A stretch of DNA of 64,000 nt. It comes from Caenorhabditis elegans (taxonomy: Eukaryota; Nematoda; Chromadorea; Rhabditida; Rhabditidae). Below, one piece after another: positions 30,301 to 42,730 of the stretch. The notes under the pieces are model-generated. The model was given only the letters and a program-made list of their open reading frames with translations. It was not told the origin of the DNA and made no database searches. The stretch spans positions 2,046,001 through 2,110,000 of the forward strand of contig NC_003281.10 of the NCBI RefSeq assembly GCF_000002985.6, given 5' to 3'. How positions within the stretch are numbered: position 1 is the stretch's first letter; every line of letters starts with the position of its first letter. The position numbers and the translations under genes are program-made.

Positions 30301-30551
30301 GGGCAAAATTAAAATTTTTTAAAATTAAATTAAATTTAAAAAAAAAGATTTAAAAAATGTTAAATTTTAAAATTAAAAAAAAAACGTTACTACTTCAGTA
30401 AAAACTGAACAAAAAATAAAATTTCACCTCTGAACCGGTCACATCTTTGTTGTTTTCACCTGCAAAAAATTGATACAAATCGAAGAAGTTCATGAAATAA
30501 AGACCAACCTTTTTTCTCATTTTTCTTCTTGTTGCCAAAGTTTTTCAACAT
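27013..30551 (-). pseudogene. Protein tyrosine phosphatase pseudogene (copy of the gene at 46763)
   Basis: Exons match the intact gene one for one with the same phases: 30551-30509, 30459-30428, 30249-30078, 29155-28954, 28152-27946 and 27703-27525. Exons 1, 3 and 4 are the same length as in the intact gene (43, 172 and 202 bp). The fatal lesion is in the signature exon: the intact gene reads GCCGGGATTGGAAGG and this copy GCCGGGAAGG, a 5-base deletion inside HCSAGxGRT that destroys the phosphate-binding loop and the frame. The last exon (Q-loop and tail) is missing; in its place is a duplicate of exon 4 (27214-27013). Most remaining substitutions are conservative, so the copy died recently. 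Confidence 0.88.
28385..29282. repeat. Direct duplication, right copy (~898 bp)
   Basis: Partner of 26446-27341. This copy is in its natural place in the phosphatase pseudogene: it spans exon 4 (29155-28954) and its flanking introns. Confidence 0.92.
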
Positions 30552-30559
30552 TTTCAGGT

Positions 30560-31628
30560 TAATTTGATAGTTTTTGGATTGATTTTTGATTTCCTGAAAA
30601 TTTGAAAATTAAAAAAAAAATTTTGGAAATTTTTTTTTCCAAAAAAAAAATTTTTAATTTTTTTTTAAATATCAAAAAAGATTTACATTCCGAATTACTA
30701 CTAAAGTTTCATGATTCAATAACATTTATACATTTCTATAATACGATAACCAACAGGTTTTCCAAGAGAGACAGAATATTTGAGGAAACAAAAACAATTC
30801 CTAATTAAAAAAATTCATCAGCAAGAAATATCAAAAATTAAACTGAAAAACATAAAATCAATGCAAAAATGTTGAAAAATGACAAATTTTTATAGTTAAA
30901 AGAATTTCAACATATTTCGTAATATTTCAAAATTTGTGTGAATAGACGCAGAAAGCCAAGAAATAGTAAAAAAATTGCAAAAAAAGTTGTATGAAAAAAC
31001 GATAAATTTTATTTTGAACAAGAAAATTTGCTTTAAATGACAGAAAATACGAAAAAAAGTGAAAAATTGAAGAAAATGTCTTAATTTTTGAAAGAACAAA
31101 AAATTTGCTATTTTTTGAGGTAGGACACGTTTTTGCTACTTGAATATAAAAATGTAAAATCTCTTAAATTTGAGAAAAAAGTATAAGTAAAAGTATATAG
31201 TAGTAAGTAAAAGTATATAAGTTTGTCTTCCTTTTTTTTGAGAAATTTTCACGGGCTGAAAAATTGAATGAATACAATAAAATAAGTATTTTTTAAACAG
31301 TCATTAATTATTATTTCCGTGAACTTTTGTGGCTAGATTTTCTGTTCTTTTATATTTTTCTTGAGACAAATGTTGTCTTTTGTTTACTTTCTGAAGAAAA
31401 GTCATATCGTGTCTCATTTACGTGAGACACGAGACGACTTTTCCTCACGTTAATGAGACATGAGTTGCTAAATTTGGATCAAATTGTAAAATCTCAAATT
31501 GTAAATCTAGGTGAGAAAAGTCACACACACCGAGGAGCTAGGCTTCCCTCATCCTCCCTGGATCAGTCGGTAACTGCTTGAACTGGGGAGTGGGAGGGGG
31601 CGGGATGAGTTCAATTCTCCCAAAAATC
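30560..31628. other. AT-rich spacer with a hairpin and a tRNA-like remnant
   Basis: No gene is seen. At 31399-31440 AAGTCATATCGTGTCTCA is followed after TTTACG by its near-inverse (2 mismatches in 18), a strong cruciform candidate. At about 31551-31610 CCTGGATCAGTCGGTAACTG and GATGAGTTCAATTCTCCC resemble tRNA A and B boxes; this tRNA-like segment directly abuts the 168-bp satellite. Confidence 0.5.
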
Positions 31629-34600
31629 CATAATGTTTATTTTTGTTTTTCTGTGCCTACATATACCTGTTGAAATTGGAATTCAAGACAAAAACCCCTG
31701 TAGCGCGTCTGAAAATGGATATCTAGGTACAAAAACTTACCAATAATATTTTAAAACAATCTAGAATCCAAATCTATCAAAACATTTCCGGAATTCCATA
31801 ATGTTTATTTTTGTTTTTTTGTGCCTACATATACCTGTTGAAATTGGAATTCAAGACAAAAACCCCTGTAGCGCGTCTGAAAATGGATATCTAGGTACAA
31901 AAACTTACCAATAATATTTTAAAACAATCTAGAATCCAAATCTATCAAAACATTTCCGGAATTCCATAATGTTTATTTTTGTTTTTTTGTGCCTACATAT
32001 ACCTGTTGAAATTGGAATTCAAGACAAAAACCCCTGTAGCGCGTCTGAAAATGGATATCTAGGTACAAAAACTTACCAATAATATTTTAAAACAATCTAG
32101 AATCCAAATCTATCAAAACATTTCCATAATTCCAAAATTTTTATTTTTGTTTTTTTGTGCCTACATATACCTGTTGAAATTGGAATTCAAGACAAAAACC
32201 CCTGTAGCGCGTCTGAAAATGGATATCTAGGTACAAAAACTTACCAATAATATTTTAAAACAATCTAGAATCCAAATCTATCAAAACATTTCCGGAATTC
32301 CATAATGTTTATTTTTGTTTTTTTGTGCCTACATATACCTGTTGAAATTGGAATTCAAGACAAAAACCCCTGTAGCGCGTCTGAAAATGGATATCTAGGT
32401 ACAAAAACTTACCAATAATATTTTAAAACAATCTAGAATCCAAATCTATCAAAACATTTCCATAATTCCAAAATTTTTATTTTTGTTTTTTTGTGCCTAC
32501 ATATACCTGTTGAAATTGGAATTCAAGACAAAAACCCCTGTAGCGCGTCTGAAAATGGATATCTAGGTACAAAAACTTACCAATAATATTTTAAAACAAT
32601 CTAGAATCCAAATCTATCAAAACATTTCCATAATTCCAAAATTTTTATTTTTGTTTTTTTGTGCCTACATATACCTGTTGAAATTGGAATTCAAGACAAA
32701 AACCCCTGTAGCGCGTCTGAAAATGGATATCTAGGTACAAAAACTTACCAATAATATTTTAAAACAATCTAGAATCCAAATCTATCAAAACATTTCCATA
32801 ATTCCAAAATTTTTATTTTTGTTTTTTTGTGCCTACATATACCTGTTGAAATTGGAATTCAAGACAAAAACCCCTGTAGCGCGTCTGAAAATGGATATCT
32901 AGGTACAAAAACTTACCAATAATATTTTAAAACAATCTAGAATCCAAATCTATCAAAACATTTCCGGAATTCCATAATGTTTATTTTTGTTTTTTTGTGC
33001 CTACATATACCTGTTGAAATTGGAATTCAAGACAAAAACCCCTGTAGCGCGTCTGAAAATGGATATCTAGGTACAAAAACTTACCAATAATATTTTAAAA
33101 CAATCTAGAATCCAAATCTATCAAAACATTTCCGGAATTCCATAATGTTTATTTTTGTTTTTTTGTGCCTACATATACCTGTTGAAATTGGAATTCAAGA
33201 CAAAAACCCCTGTAGCGCGTCTGAAAATGGATATCTAGGTACAAAAACTTACCAATAATATTTTAAAACAATCTAGAATCCAAATCTATCAAAACATTTC
33301 CATAATTCCAAAATTTTTATTTTTGTTTTTTTGTGCCTACATATACCTGTTGAAATTGGAATTCAAGACAAAAACCCCTGTAGCGCGTCTGAAAATGGAT
33401 ATCTAGGTACAAAAACTTACCAATAATATTTTAAAACAATCTAGAATCCAAATCTATCAAAACATTTCCATAATTCCAAAATTTTTATTTTTGTTTTTTT
33501 GTGCCTACATATACCTGTTGAAATTGGAATTCAAGACAAAAACCCCTGTAGCGCGTCTGAAAATGGATATCTAGGTACAAAAACTTACCAATAATATTTT
33601 AAAACAATCTAGAATCCAAATCTATCAAAACATTTCCGGAATTCCATAATGTTTATTTTTGTTTTTTTGTGCCTACATATACCTGTTGAAATTGGAATTC
33701 AAGACAAAAACCCCTGTAGCGCGTCTGAAAATGGATATCTAGGTACAAAAACTTACCAATAATATTTTAAAACAATCTAGAATCCAAATCTATCAAAACA
33801 TTTCCGGAATTCCATAATGTTTATTTTTGTTTTTTTGTGCCTACATATACCTGTTGAAATTGGAATTCGAATTCAAGACAAAAACCCCTGTAGCGCGTCT
33901 GAAAATGGATATCTAGGTACAAAAACTTACCAATAATATTTTAAAACAATCTAGAATCCAAATCTATCAAAACATTTCCATAATTCCAAAATTTTTATTT
34001 TTGTTTTTCTGTGCCTACATATACCTGTTGAAATTGGAATTCAAGACAAAAACCCCTGTAGCGCGTCTGAAAATGGATATCTAGGTACAAAAACTTACCA
34101 ATAATATTTTAAAACAATCTAGAATCCAAATCTATCAAAACATTTCCGGAATTCCATAATGTTTATTTTTGTTTTTTTGTGCCTACATATACCTGTTGAA
34201 ATTGGAATTCAAGACAAAAACCCCTGTAGCGCGTCTGAAAATGGATATCTAGGTACAAAAACTTACCAATAATATTTTAAAACAATCTAGAATCCAAATC
34301 TATCAAAACATTTTCATAATTCCAAAATTTTTATTTTTGTTTTTCTGTGCCTACATATACCTGTTGAAATTGGAATTCAAGACAAAAACCCCTGTAGCGC
34401 GTCTGAAAATGGATATCTAGGTACAAAAACTTACCAATAATATTTTAAAACAATCTAGAATCCAAATCTATCAAAACATTTCCATAATTCCAAAATTTTT
34501 ATTTTTGTTTTTTTGTGCCTACATATACCTGTTGAAATTGGAATTCAAGACAAAAACCCCTGTAGCGCGTCTGAAAATGGATATCTAGGTACAAAAACTT

Positions 34601-36650
34601 ACCAATAATATTTTAAAACAATCTAGAATCCAAATCTATCAAAACATTTCCATAATTCCAAAATTTTTATTTTTGTTTTTTTGTGCCTACATATACCTGT
34701 TGAAATTGGAATTCAAGACAAAAACCCCTGTAGCGCGTCTGAAAATGGATATCTAGGTACAAAAACTTACCAATAATATTTTAAAACAATCTAGAATCCA
34801 AATCTATCAAAACATTTCCGGAATTCCATAATGTTTATTTTTGTTTTTCTGTGCCTACATATACCTGTTGAAATTGGAATTCAAGACAAAAACCCCTGTA
34901 GCGCGTCTGAAAATGGATATCTAGGTACAAAAACTTACCAATAATATTTTAAAACAATCTAGAATCCAAATCTATCAAAACATTTCCGGAATTCCATAAT
35001 GTTTATTTTTGTTTTTCTGTGCCTACATATACCTGTTGAAATTGGAATTCAAGACAAAAACCCCTGTAGCGCGTCTGAAAATGGATATCTAGGTACAAAA
35101 ACTTACCAATAATATTTTAAAACAATCTAGAATCCAAATCTATCAAAACATTTCCATAATTCCAAAATTTTTATTTTTGTTTTTTTGTGCCTACATATAC
35201 CTGTTGAAATTGGAATTCAAGACAAAAACCCCTGTAGCGCGTCTGAAAATGGATATCTAGGTACAAAAACTTACCAATAATATTTTAAAACAATCTAGAA
35301 TCCAAATCTATCAAAACATTTCCGGAATTCCATAATGTTTATTTTTGTTTTTTTGTGCCTACATATACCTGTTGAAATTGGAATTCAAGACAAAAACCCC
35401 TGTAGCGCGTCTGAAAATGGATATCTAGGTACAAAAACTTACCAATAATATTTTAAAACAATCTAGAATCCAAATCTATCAAAACATTTCCGGAATTCCA
35501 TAATGTTTATTTTTGTTTTTTTGTGCCTACATATACCTGTTGAAATTGGAATTCAAGACAAAAACCCCTGTAGCGCGTCTGAAAATGGATATCTAGGTAC
35601 AAAAACTTACCAATAATATTTTAAAACAATCTAGAATCCAAATCTATCAAAACATTTCCATAATTCCAAAATTTTTATTTTTGTTTTTTTGTGCCTACAT
35701 ATACCTGTTGAAATTGGAATTCAAGACAAAAACCCCTGTAGCGCGTCTGAAAATGGATATCTAGGTACAAAAACTTACCAATAATATTTTAAAACAATCT
35801 AGAATCCAAATCTATCAAAACATTTCCGGAATTCCATAATGTTTATTTTTGTTTTTTTGTGCCTACATATACCTGTTGAAATTGGAATTCAAGACAAAAA
35901 CCCCTGTAGCGCGTCTGAAAATGGATATCTAGGTACAAAAACTTACCAATAATATTTTAAAACAATCTAGAATCCAAATCTATCAAAACATTTCCATAAT
36001 TCCAAAATTTTTATTTTTGTTTTTTTGTGCCTACATATACCTGTTGAAATTGGAATTCAAGACAAAAACCCCTGTAGCGCGTCTGAAAATGGATATCTAG
36101 GTACAAAAACTTACCAATAATATTTTAAAACAATCTAGAATCCAAATCTATCAAAACATTTCCATAATTCCAAAATTTTTATTTTTGTTTTTCTGTGCCT
36201 ACATATACCTGTTGAAATTGGAATTCAAGACAAAAACCCCTGTAGCGCGTCTGAAAATGGATATCTAGGTACAAAAACTTACCAATAATATTTTAAAACA
36301 ATCTAGAATCCAAATCTATCAAAACATTTCCATAATTCCAAAATTTTTATTTTTGTTTTTTTGTGCCTACATATACCTGTTGAAATTGGAATTCAAGACA
36401 AAAACCCCTGTAGCGCGTCTGAAAATGGATATCTAGGTACAAAAACTAACCAATAATATTTTAAAACAATCTAGAATCCAAATCTATCAAAACATTTCCG
36501 GAATTCCATAATGTTTATTTTTGTTTTTTTGTGCCTACATATACCTGTTGAAATTGGAATTCAAGACAAAAACCCCTGTAGCGCGTCTGAAAATGGATAT
36601 CTAGGTACAAAAACTTACCAATAATATTTTTAAACAATCTAGAATACATC
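31629..36650. repeat. 168-bp tandem satellite, about 30 copies
   Basis: The word ATATACCTGTTGAAATTGG recurs at 31661, 31829, 31997 and on through 36.5 kb, giving a 168-bp period and 30 copies. Monomers are almost identical except in one ~20-base block. That block is either CCGGAATTCCATAATGTTT or CCATAATTCCAAAATTTTT, intermixed along the array, together with a T/C choice in the following T run. One monomer (near 33866) has a 6-base insertion (GAATTC duplicated), one near 36447 reads CTAACC for CTTACC, and the last copy breaks down at 36631-36650. No coding capacity. Confidence 0.97.
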
Positions 36651-36824
36651 AGATCAACTTTCACATAAGAAAAATTTTATCAAGAACCCATAAACACTAA
36701 CTTTTTCCAACAAAAAAAACACAAACTCTTATCACTGTTCGGGTACAAAGAAGACATGTACCTTGAGACAGGGGGGGGGGGTTTACTATAAATTGGCTGG
36801 GGGAACCGGTTTAAGATTGTTGAA
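36651..36824. promoter_or_regulatory. Short unique region between satellite and cpt-3 start
   Basis: Only about 175 bp of non-satellite sequence precedes the cpt-3 ATG. It includes a run of ten G (36771-36780) and GGCTGGGGGAACCGGTT. No clear TATA box or SL acceptor is evident; any promoter must be here, within the satellite, or beyond it. Confidence 0.35.
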
Positions 36825-39800
36825 ATGTCCCCGTCACTGAACAAAAAATTGTCCGCTTGGCCGTACCCGAGGCTAGAACGGTTCCCGGGGAGGTTGGAAC
36901 GGTTTCGGTATAGGACTTATGTAAGTTTTAGAATTTTTGAAATGTTTTTGAATTTCCTAATTTCCCGCCAAATTCAAATTTTTTCAGAACTTCCTGGAGA
37001 ACCGCCTGTGGCCAGTCCGTCCGATCTACTTTTTGGCGCTTGTCGCTCTAATCACTGGCTATGGCTTCCCCCAAGACTTACTAAAATCCTTTTTTATTTC
37101 CTATTCCCTGGTATTTCTACTTCGTCACATCCTGAAATACACCTACTTTTCCTACAAGGGATATCTCAAGGAGAGCCCCAAAAAGCCATCCTATGCTACC
37201 ATAGTATGGGGTACTGTAAAGAAGATCCTAAGCCATGTGGCACCACCTCAACTGTCATCCTGTGACAGGTTGCTCTCGAATCTTCCACTGCCGAGGTTAG
37301 AGGACACAGTGACGAGGTACACGGATTCTATGAAGTTTGTGATTTCGGAGGTAGGTGTTGGTGTTTAGTGCCTAAGCTATTCCTGGATGTACCAGGAATA
37401 GCTGAGGCACAATTTAGTCCCAGTGATATATCTGACACACTTTAGGCCCCGTTCAGTCCCATGACTGTATCCGGTACACTTTAGGCCCAATTTAGTCCCA
37501 GGGATGTACTCGGCATAGTTCAGGCCCAGTTTAGTCCCAGGTATGTACCCGGCATAGTTTAGGCCGAATTTAGTCCGAGGCATGTACCCGGCGTAGCTTA
37601 GGCCCAGTTTAGTCCCGGCATACTTTAGACCCAATTTAGTCCCAGTGATGTATCCGACATAGTTTAGGCCCAACTTAGTCCCAAGACTGTATTCGACATA
37701 GCTTAGGCCCCGTTTAGTCCCATGACTGTATCCAGTACACTTTAGACCCAATTTAGTCCCAGGGATGTTACTGGCATAGTTCAGGCCTAGTTTAGTCTCA
37801 GGGATGAACCAGGCATGGTTCAGGCCCAGTTTAGTCCCAGGCGGGTCCCGACATAGGTTAGTCATTATTCCATGACTGTATCCGGCATAGTTTAAAGCCA
37901 GTTTAGTCCTAGGCCTGTACCCAGCATAGTTCAAGCCCAGTTTAGTCCCAGGCAGGTACCCGGCATAGTTTAGGCCCTGTTGAGTCCCAGACATATGTCT
38001 GGCATAGTTTAGTCCCAGTGATATATCCGGTATAGCACCAACCCCGTTTAGTCCAATGACTGTATCCGGTACACTTTAGGCCCAGTTTAGTCCCAGGGAT
38101 GTTCCCGCCATAGTTCAGGCCTAGTTTAGTTCAAGTGATATATCCGGAGCCGGACACTGTAGCCGGCGCAATCTAGCCCCAGAGCATTAGTCAAGCGATG
38201 CATTCAGCAGGGTTTGAGCCCAAAGATGTCTCCGACCCAATTAAGATTAAATCTTCGTCTTATCAATTTATTTTTCTTATCAGGAAGAGCACAACAATCT
38301 GATCGCCACTTCAACTCAATTCTTATCACATGAAGGACGAACACTACAACGCTTTGCCTGGCTTTTACACCTAATCACAGACAACTACGTCACCTGGTTT
38401 TGGGAGAAGTACATCTATTATGCAGGAAGATATCCCCTCCCGATTATCAGTAGTACCTGCCAATGCGTGCTTTATGGAGAGGATGACCTGACACAAGTCT
38501 ACCAGGTGGCTCGGTTACTGTACATTGAGACATTGGCCAATTTGTCGGTAGATCGACAGGATTACCTGGCGGTCGGCGACGGGCTTATGTCTACTCGGCA
38601 CTACAGGAACATTTACAATGGGAGCAGAGTTCCTGGTGCAGAAATCGACAATTTCCAGTGGAACCCGCCAAGCCGGCATGCTCTCGTGGTGCACAAGGGT
38701 ACCTGGTATAAGGTGGACACGTGTGATGAGGATGGAAGGTTGTACAGTGTGAATGAGTTGGCGAAGTAAGAGTTTTTTATGTTAGCTACAGTGCGTCCAA
38801 CTTCTATAGCACCCCCTTGGCGGTTTGGAGCTTTTCAAAATATTTTTCGGAAATGTGTTAGTGCAGTTCGATAGCAAATGTTGAAAAACCTATGCTTTTA
38901 AATTTTTATTATGATATCTCAAAAATCAAGGAAATTGGGTCAAAATATCGGAAAAGCCTGCGGCGCCCGCACCTACGCCTGCCTCGCTCCACGAGCCGCA
39001 CTTTCTATTAAGTGCTGCGCGGAACCCGAAAAGTGTCGGCCGCAGCGGAAAAACACCTTTCGCACTATTTAGTGTAACCAGGGGTGGACGGCAAACAATT
39101 TTTTTCCGGCAAATCGGCGAATTGCCGGAATTGAAAATTACTGGCAATTCGGCAAACCGGCAAATCGGCGAATTGCCGGAATAGAAAAATTCCGGCAATT
39201 CGGCAAATCGGCAATTGCTGAAAATTTTCGGAAAAATAAAAAAAAGTTTCCGTCTTATAAAAAAATCCCTCTAAACATTTCCGGCAAGTCTGATATCCGG
39301 CAAACGGCAAATCGGCAAATTGCCGGAATTGGTTATTTCCGGCGAATTGGCAAACCAGCAGATTTTCGGATTTGAAAATTTCCGGCAAACCGGCTAATTG
39401 CCGGAATTGATAATTTCCGGCAAATTGGCAAACTGACGGAATATAAAATTTCCGGCAAATTGGCAAACCAGCAGATTTTCGGATTTGAAAATTTCCGAAA
39501 AATTGGCAAACCAGCAGATTTTCGGAATTGAAAATTTCCGGCAAATTGGCAAACAGGCAAACTGACGGAATATAAAATTTCCGGCAAATTGGTAAATCGG
39601 CAACTTGCCAGAATTGAAATTTCCGGCAAAAATCGGCAATATGCCGAAATTGAAAAGTTCCGGCAAATTGGCAAATTGACAATTTGCCGATTTGCCGAAT
39701 TCGTCGACAAAATAATTTATAATTTGCCGTGCAGAAATGAGACGAGAGGCAGGTTGGAGGCAGGCCTCAGGCCCAGAAACCGCGCCTGCCTAGTCCTATT

Positions 39801-42237
39801 CTGCTCAGCTACTTTTTCTTTTGACTCCACCAAAATCTGTCCACTTCCAGAATCGTCTCCGAGCTCACAACTCGCCAGGACAAGTCCACCGGGTTCCTCT
39901 GTAAAATCAGCAGCCTAACCGCCGACCGTCGTACCGAATGGAGCAAAAACCGCCGGAAATTCTTCCTAAACAATGCTCACAACAAAAAGCTTCTGGAAGT
40001 CATCGAAACCTCACAGTACGTCATCTCAATGGACACCGCCAAATGGGGTGTAGAGACCTCTGACAAAATGTCAGTGTACATGAAGGATATGCTAGCTGGC
40101 GATGGGACGAATCGATGGTTCGACAAGACCATGAACTACGCGATTTGTGCAAATGGGCGCGGTGGAGCCACCGGAGAGCACTCGCCTGCAGATGGAGCAG
40201 AGATGGATCACGTTTGTGAGAATTTTTTGAATTTGGACAAGCAGATTTTGAAGTCGCCGAGCAAGGAAGAGCAGTTGGAGATTGCCAAGTTGGACGAGCC
40301 GTCGAATTATCTGAAATTAGCTGAAAAGCTGGAGTTTGAGGTGGAGGAAGGATTGGAGGAAGAAGTTGAACGGTGCTATGAAGCACATACAAAAGCTGTG
40401 GCAGATTTGCATGTTCATTCGATAATTTTCTTGGATTTTGGCAAGGGGAGACTGAAGAAGTGCGGGATATCGCCGGATGGATTTGTGCAGATGGCTATTC
40501 AGTTGGCGTATTTTGAGGTAGGTAGGTCTGCCTTTCTACTACAGGGAAGCCTACCAGGGGTGTGCGGCAAATTCCAAATTTTGCCGAGCTCGGAAAATTC
40601 GGTAAATCTCTTTTTTAAATATTTTCCGAGCTCGGCAAAATTGGCAAATTTGGCAAATTTGCCGCCCACCCCTAGTGCCTTCCAGGCAGCCTGACAGCCC
40701 AAAAAATTTTTGGCGGGAAATTCAAAATTTCAAAATTTCAAATATTTTTGGAGTGGAAAATTCAGATTTTCAAAAAAAAAATATTGGCGGGTTATTTAAG
40801 TTTTCAATAATATTTTTGCCCGGAAATTCAAAAATTCAAATTTCATAATCTTTTTTGAGTTGGAAATTCAGATTTTCAAAAAAAATTATTGGCGGGGAAT
40901 TTAAAATTTCAAATAATTTTTTGCCGGGAACATCAGATTTTCAAATATTTTTTGGCGGGAAATTCAAATTTTCAAAAACAATTTTAGATGGAAATTCTAG
41001 TTTTCAAACATTTTTTGAGATGGAAATTCAAAAAATTCACTTTTTTGGTGGAAAATTCGAATTCTTAACTATTATTTGGCGGAAAATTAAAAAATTCAAG
41101 TTTTCCAATTTTTTGGCAGAAATTTCCAATTTTCCAATATTTTTTGAGTGGAAAATTCAAATTTTTAAACATTTTTTGGCGGAAAAATCAAAAATGCAAA
41201 TTTCTCAATACTTTTGGCGGAGAAATTCAAATTTTTGATTATTTTTGATTATTTTGGCAGAAAAATCCAACTTTCCAAAACAATTTTTAGTTGGAAATTC
41301 AACAATTTCACACCATTATTGGCAGGAAATTCAAATTTCCTAATAATTTTGGGCAGAAATTTTCAATTTTTCAAACATTTTTTGAGTTGGAAATTCATAT
41401 ATTCAGACAGTTTTTGGCGGGAAATTCTAATTTTCAAACATTTTTTGCAGGTAGATCAAAAACTATAAAATTAACATATTTTTTGAGTTGGACATTGAAA
41501 GCTTCAAACATTTTTGGCGGAAAAAAAATTTTAATTTGTTTTATCAGGACCAAGGAAAATTCACGCAAACCTACGAGACAGGCTCAATCCGATTCTATGC
41601 AAATTCCAGAACGGAGACCGTACGGCCAGTGACCAGTGCTTCCTGCAAGCTCGTATGTGCTATGTTGGATGAAACTTCTAGTGTGAGTTTTAGGCCTGCC
41701 TATGTACCTGCCTAGTTTGTGCCTAGGCTGTACGTACCAGCCTATGTTGATCAGTTTTCAGAAACAAACCCGAAGACAACTGCTGAAAGAAGCCTGCGAA
41801 GTTCATGTGAACAATTGTAAAGAGGTTATGCTTGGAAACGGGTTCGATCGTCATCTTTTTGTGCTTTGTGTCATTGCGAAGGGCCTCGGGTACAATAGCC
41901 CGTTCCTTGACTTTTTCTCAAGTCAGAAGTGGCTCCTGAGCACTAGTAATGTGAGTTTTGAGCTGCTGAAGAAGCTAACTCCAAACTCTTTAATTTTTAG
42001 ATCCCAAACATGACAAACTCCATTGCCGAGGACACCTCTGTGAACAATATAATGCTCGGCGGCTCCTTCGGTGCAGTTGCTCAAGATGGGTATGGAATTT
42101 GCTATCGATTTGGTGGAAATCATGCGATATTGGTTCACATCACCTCTTATCATTCTTCGGAACTCACTGACTCGGAGAGAATCGGAAATCGGTTGAAAAG
42201 CGCTTTTCATAGACTTGCCGGGCTTTTTGATGACTAA
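36825..42237 (+). CDS. cpt-3: Carnitine O-palmitoyltransferase (CPT1 type)
   Basis: Seven exons: 36825-36920, 36988-37350, 38284-38765, 39851-40517, 41548-41682, 41762-41950 and 42001-42237; all phases agree, giving 722 residues. It transfers long-chain acyl groups from CoA to carnitine for mitochondrial import. An N-terminal segment (ERFRYRTYNFLENRLWPV) leads into two membrane helices (PIYFLALVALITGYGF and FFISYSLVFLL), the CPT1 outer-membrane topology. The catalytic region NGRGGATGEHSPADG places the general-base His at residue 424. The substrate motifs GSIRFYANSRTETVRP, LSTSN and DGYGICYRFGGNH follow, and the C-terminus reads SSELTDSERIG. Length is near the ~770 of CPT1, slightly short at the N-terminus; an upstream exon cannot be excluded. 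The symbol follows my recollection that this locus is cpt-3. Introns 2, 3 and 4 hold tandem repeats. Confidence 0.88.
37377..38170. repeat. 39-bp minisatellite in cpt-3 intron 2
   Basis: About 19-20 degenerate units of the pattern TTTAGTCCCAGGGATGTACC plus GGCATAGTTCAGGCCCAG. Because 39 is a multiple of three, a 205-codon minus-strand frame stays open (GTKLGLNYAGYIP units). That frame is a by-product: it is intronic, antisense and entirely periodic. Confidence 0.9.
38787..38825 (+). mobile_element. Solo Tc3-like terminal inverted repeat
   Basis: ACAGTGCGTCCAACTTCTATAGCACCCCCT resembles the end of Tc3-group elements (CAGTG, then TTCTATAG and a C run), split here as ACAGTGCGTCCAAC and TTCTATAGCACCCCC. 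I found no matching second end nearby, so it may be a solo end or part of an older element. It lies in intron 3, 22 bases past the exon donor. Confidence 0.35.
39081..39740. repeat. 35-bp-type satellite block 3 in cpt-3 intron 3
   Basis: About 630 bp of degenerate TTGCCGGAATTGAAAATTTC / CCGGCAAATTGGCAAAC units, less regular than the block at 21 kb. The left edge CCAGGGGTGGACGGCAAAC matches the shared edge sequence. The right edge (AATTTGCCGTGCAGAAATG) is a weaker inverse. A GC-rich segment (38959-39058) precedes it. Confidence 0.85.
40554..40677. repeat. Minimal satellite-family element in cpt-3 intron 4
   Basis: CCAGGGGTGTGCGGCAAATT at the left and AATTTGCCGCCCACCCCTAG at the right form an inverted pair enclosing about 85 bp with two GCCGAGCTCGG words. 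It has the same ends as the three large satellite blocks but almost no internal repetition, so it looks like the unexpanded form. Confidence 0.75.
40695..41535. repeat. Degenerate ~40-bp minisatellite in cpt-3 intron 4
   Basis: About twenty variable units around TTTTTGGCGGGAAATTCAAA followed by TTTTCAAAC. The period drifts between about 38 and 42. Open frames of Phe/Lys/Asn-rich composition over it are not genes. Confidence 0.8.
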
Positions 42238-42730
42238 ACTTGTAAATTTGAATGTGTTAATGAATGTTAATATACGAACGTTGTTGTAAAATACAACTAC
42301 CAAATACACTTTAATGTACTGTCTTGATAAAAAATTGAAAATCAAAGCAACAGGAGAAATTGCTGTTAATTTGGCAGCGGAAACCGACAACACGCTTGGC
42401 TCACCTCATTATATTTAATTGCAGTCGAAAAATCAACAATAATTATAAAAACTGGAATAATTTATAAATTTTTGAAATTTTTTTCAACAAAAAAAAGGTT
42501 TTTCTCAAGAAAACTCTCTAATTACTGTATTTTCCAGGGTTAATGATTTTAAAACTAATTTTAAATATAATTCCAAATATTTATGTTTATTTTAAGTCAA
42601 AAATCAGCCAAAAATCTTGAAAACTGAGTGAGTTGCAAATTTTTGAAAAAATTTTCCAAAAAACATTTTTCTTAATTTTTTTTCCGAAAATTTTCCAAAA
42701 ATCTATAAAAACTCATTTTTCGGGTTTACC

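Noticed and set aside
31629..36650. CRISPR-like regular spacing
   Set aside because: The 168-bp monomers are whole tandem copies without unique spacers, in a eukaryotic setting.
37377..37994. 205-codon minus-strand frame with 13-residue repeats (GTKLGLNYAGYIP)
   Set aside because: The 39-bp minisatellite keeps one frame open by arithmetic. It lies antisense in a cpt-3 intron and has no other coding sign.
39065..39710. Minus-strand frames with FAGNFQFR-type repeats
   Set aside because: Degenerate satellite of the same family as at 21 kb, within cpt-3 intron 3.
40855..41632. Phe/Asn-rich frames on the plus strand
   Set aside because: They read through the ~40-bp minisatellite in cpt-3 intron 4; only 41548-41682 is coding, in the CPT frame.
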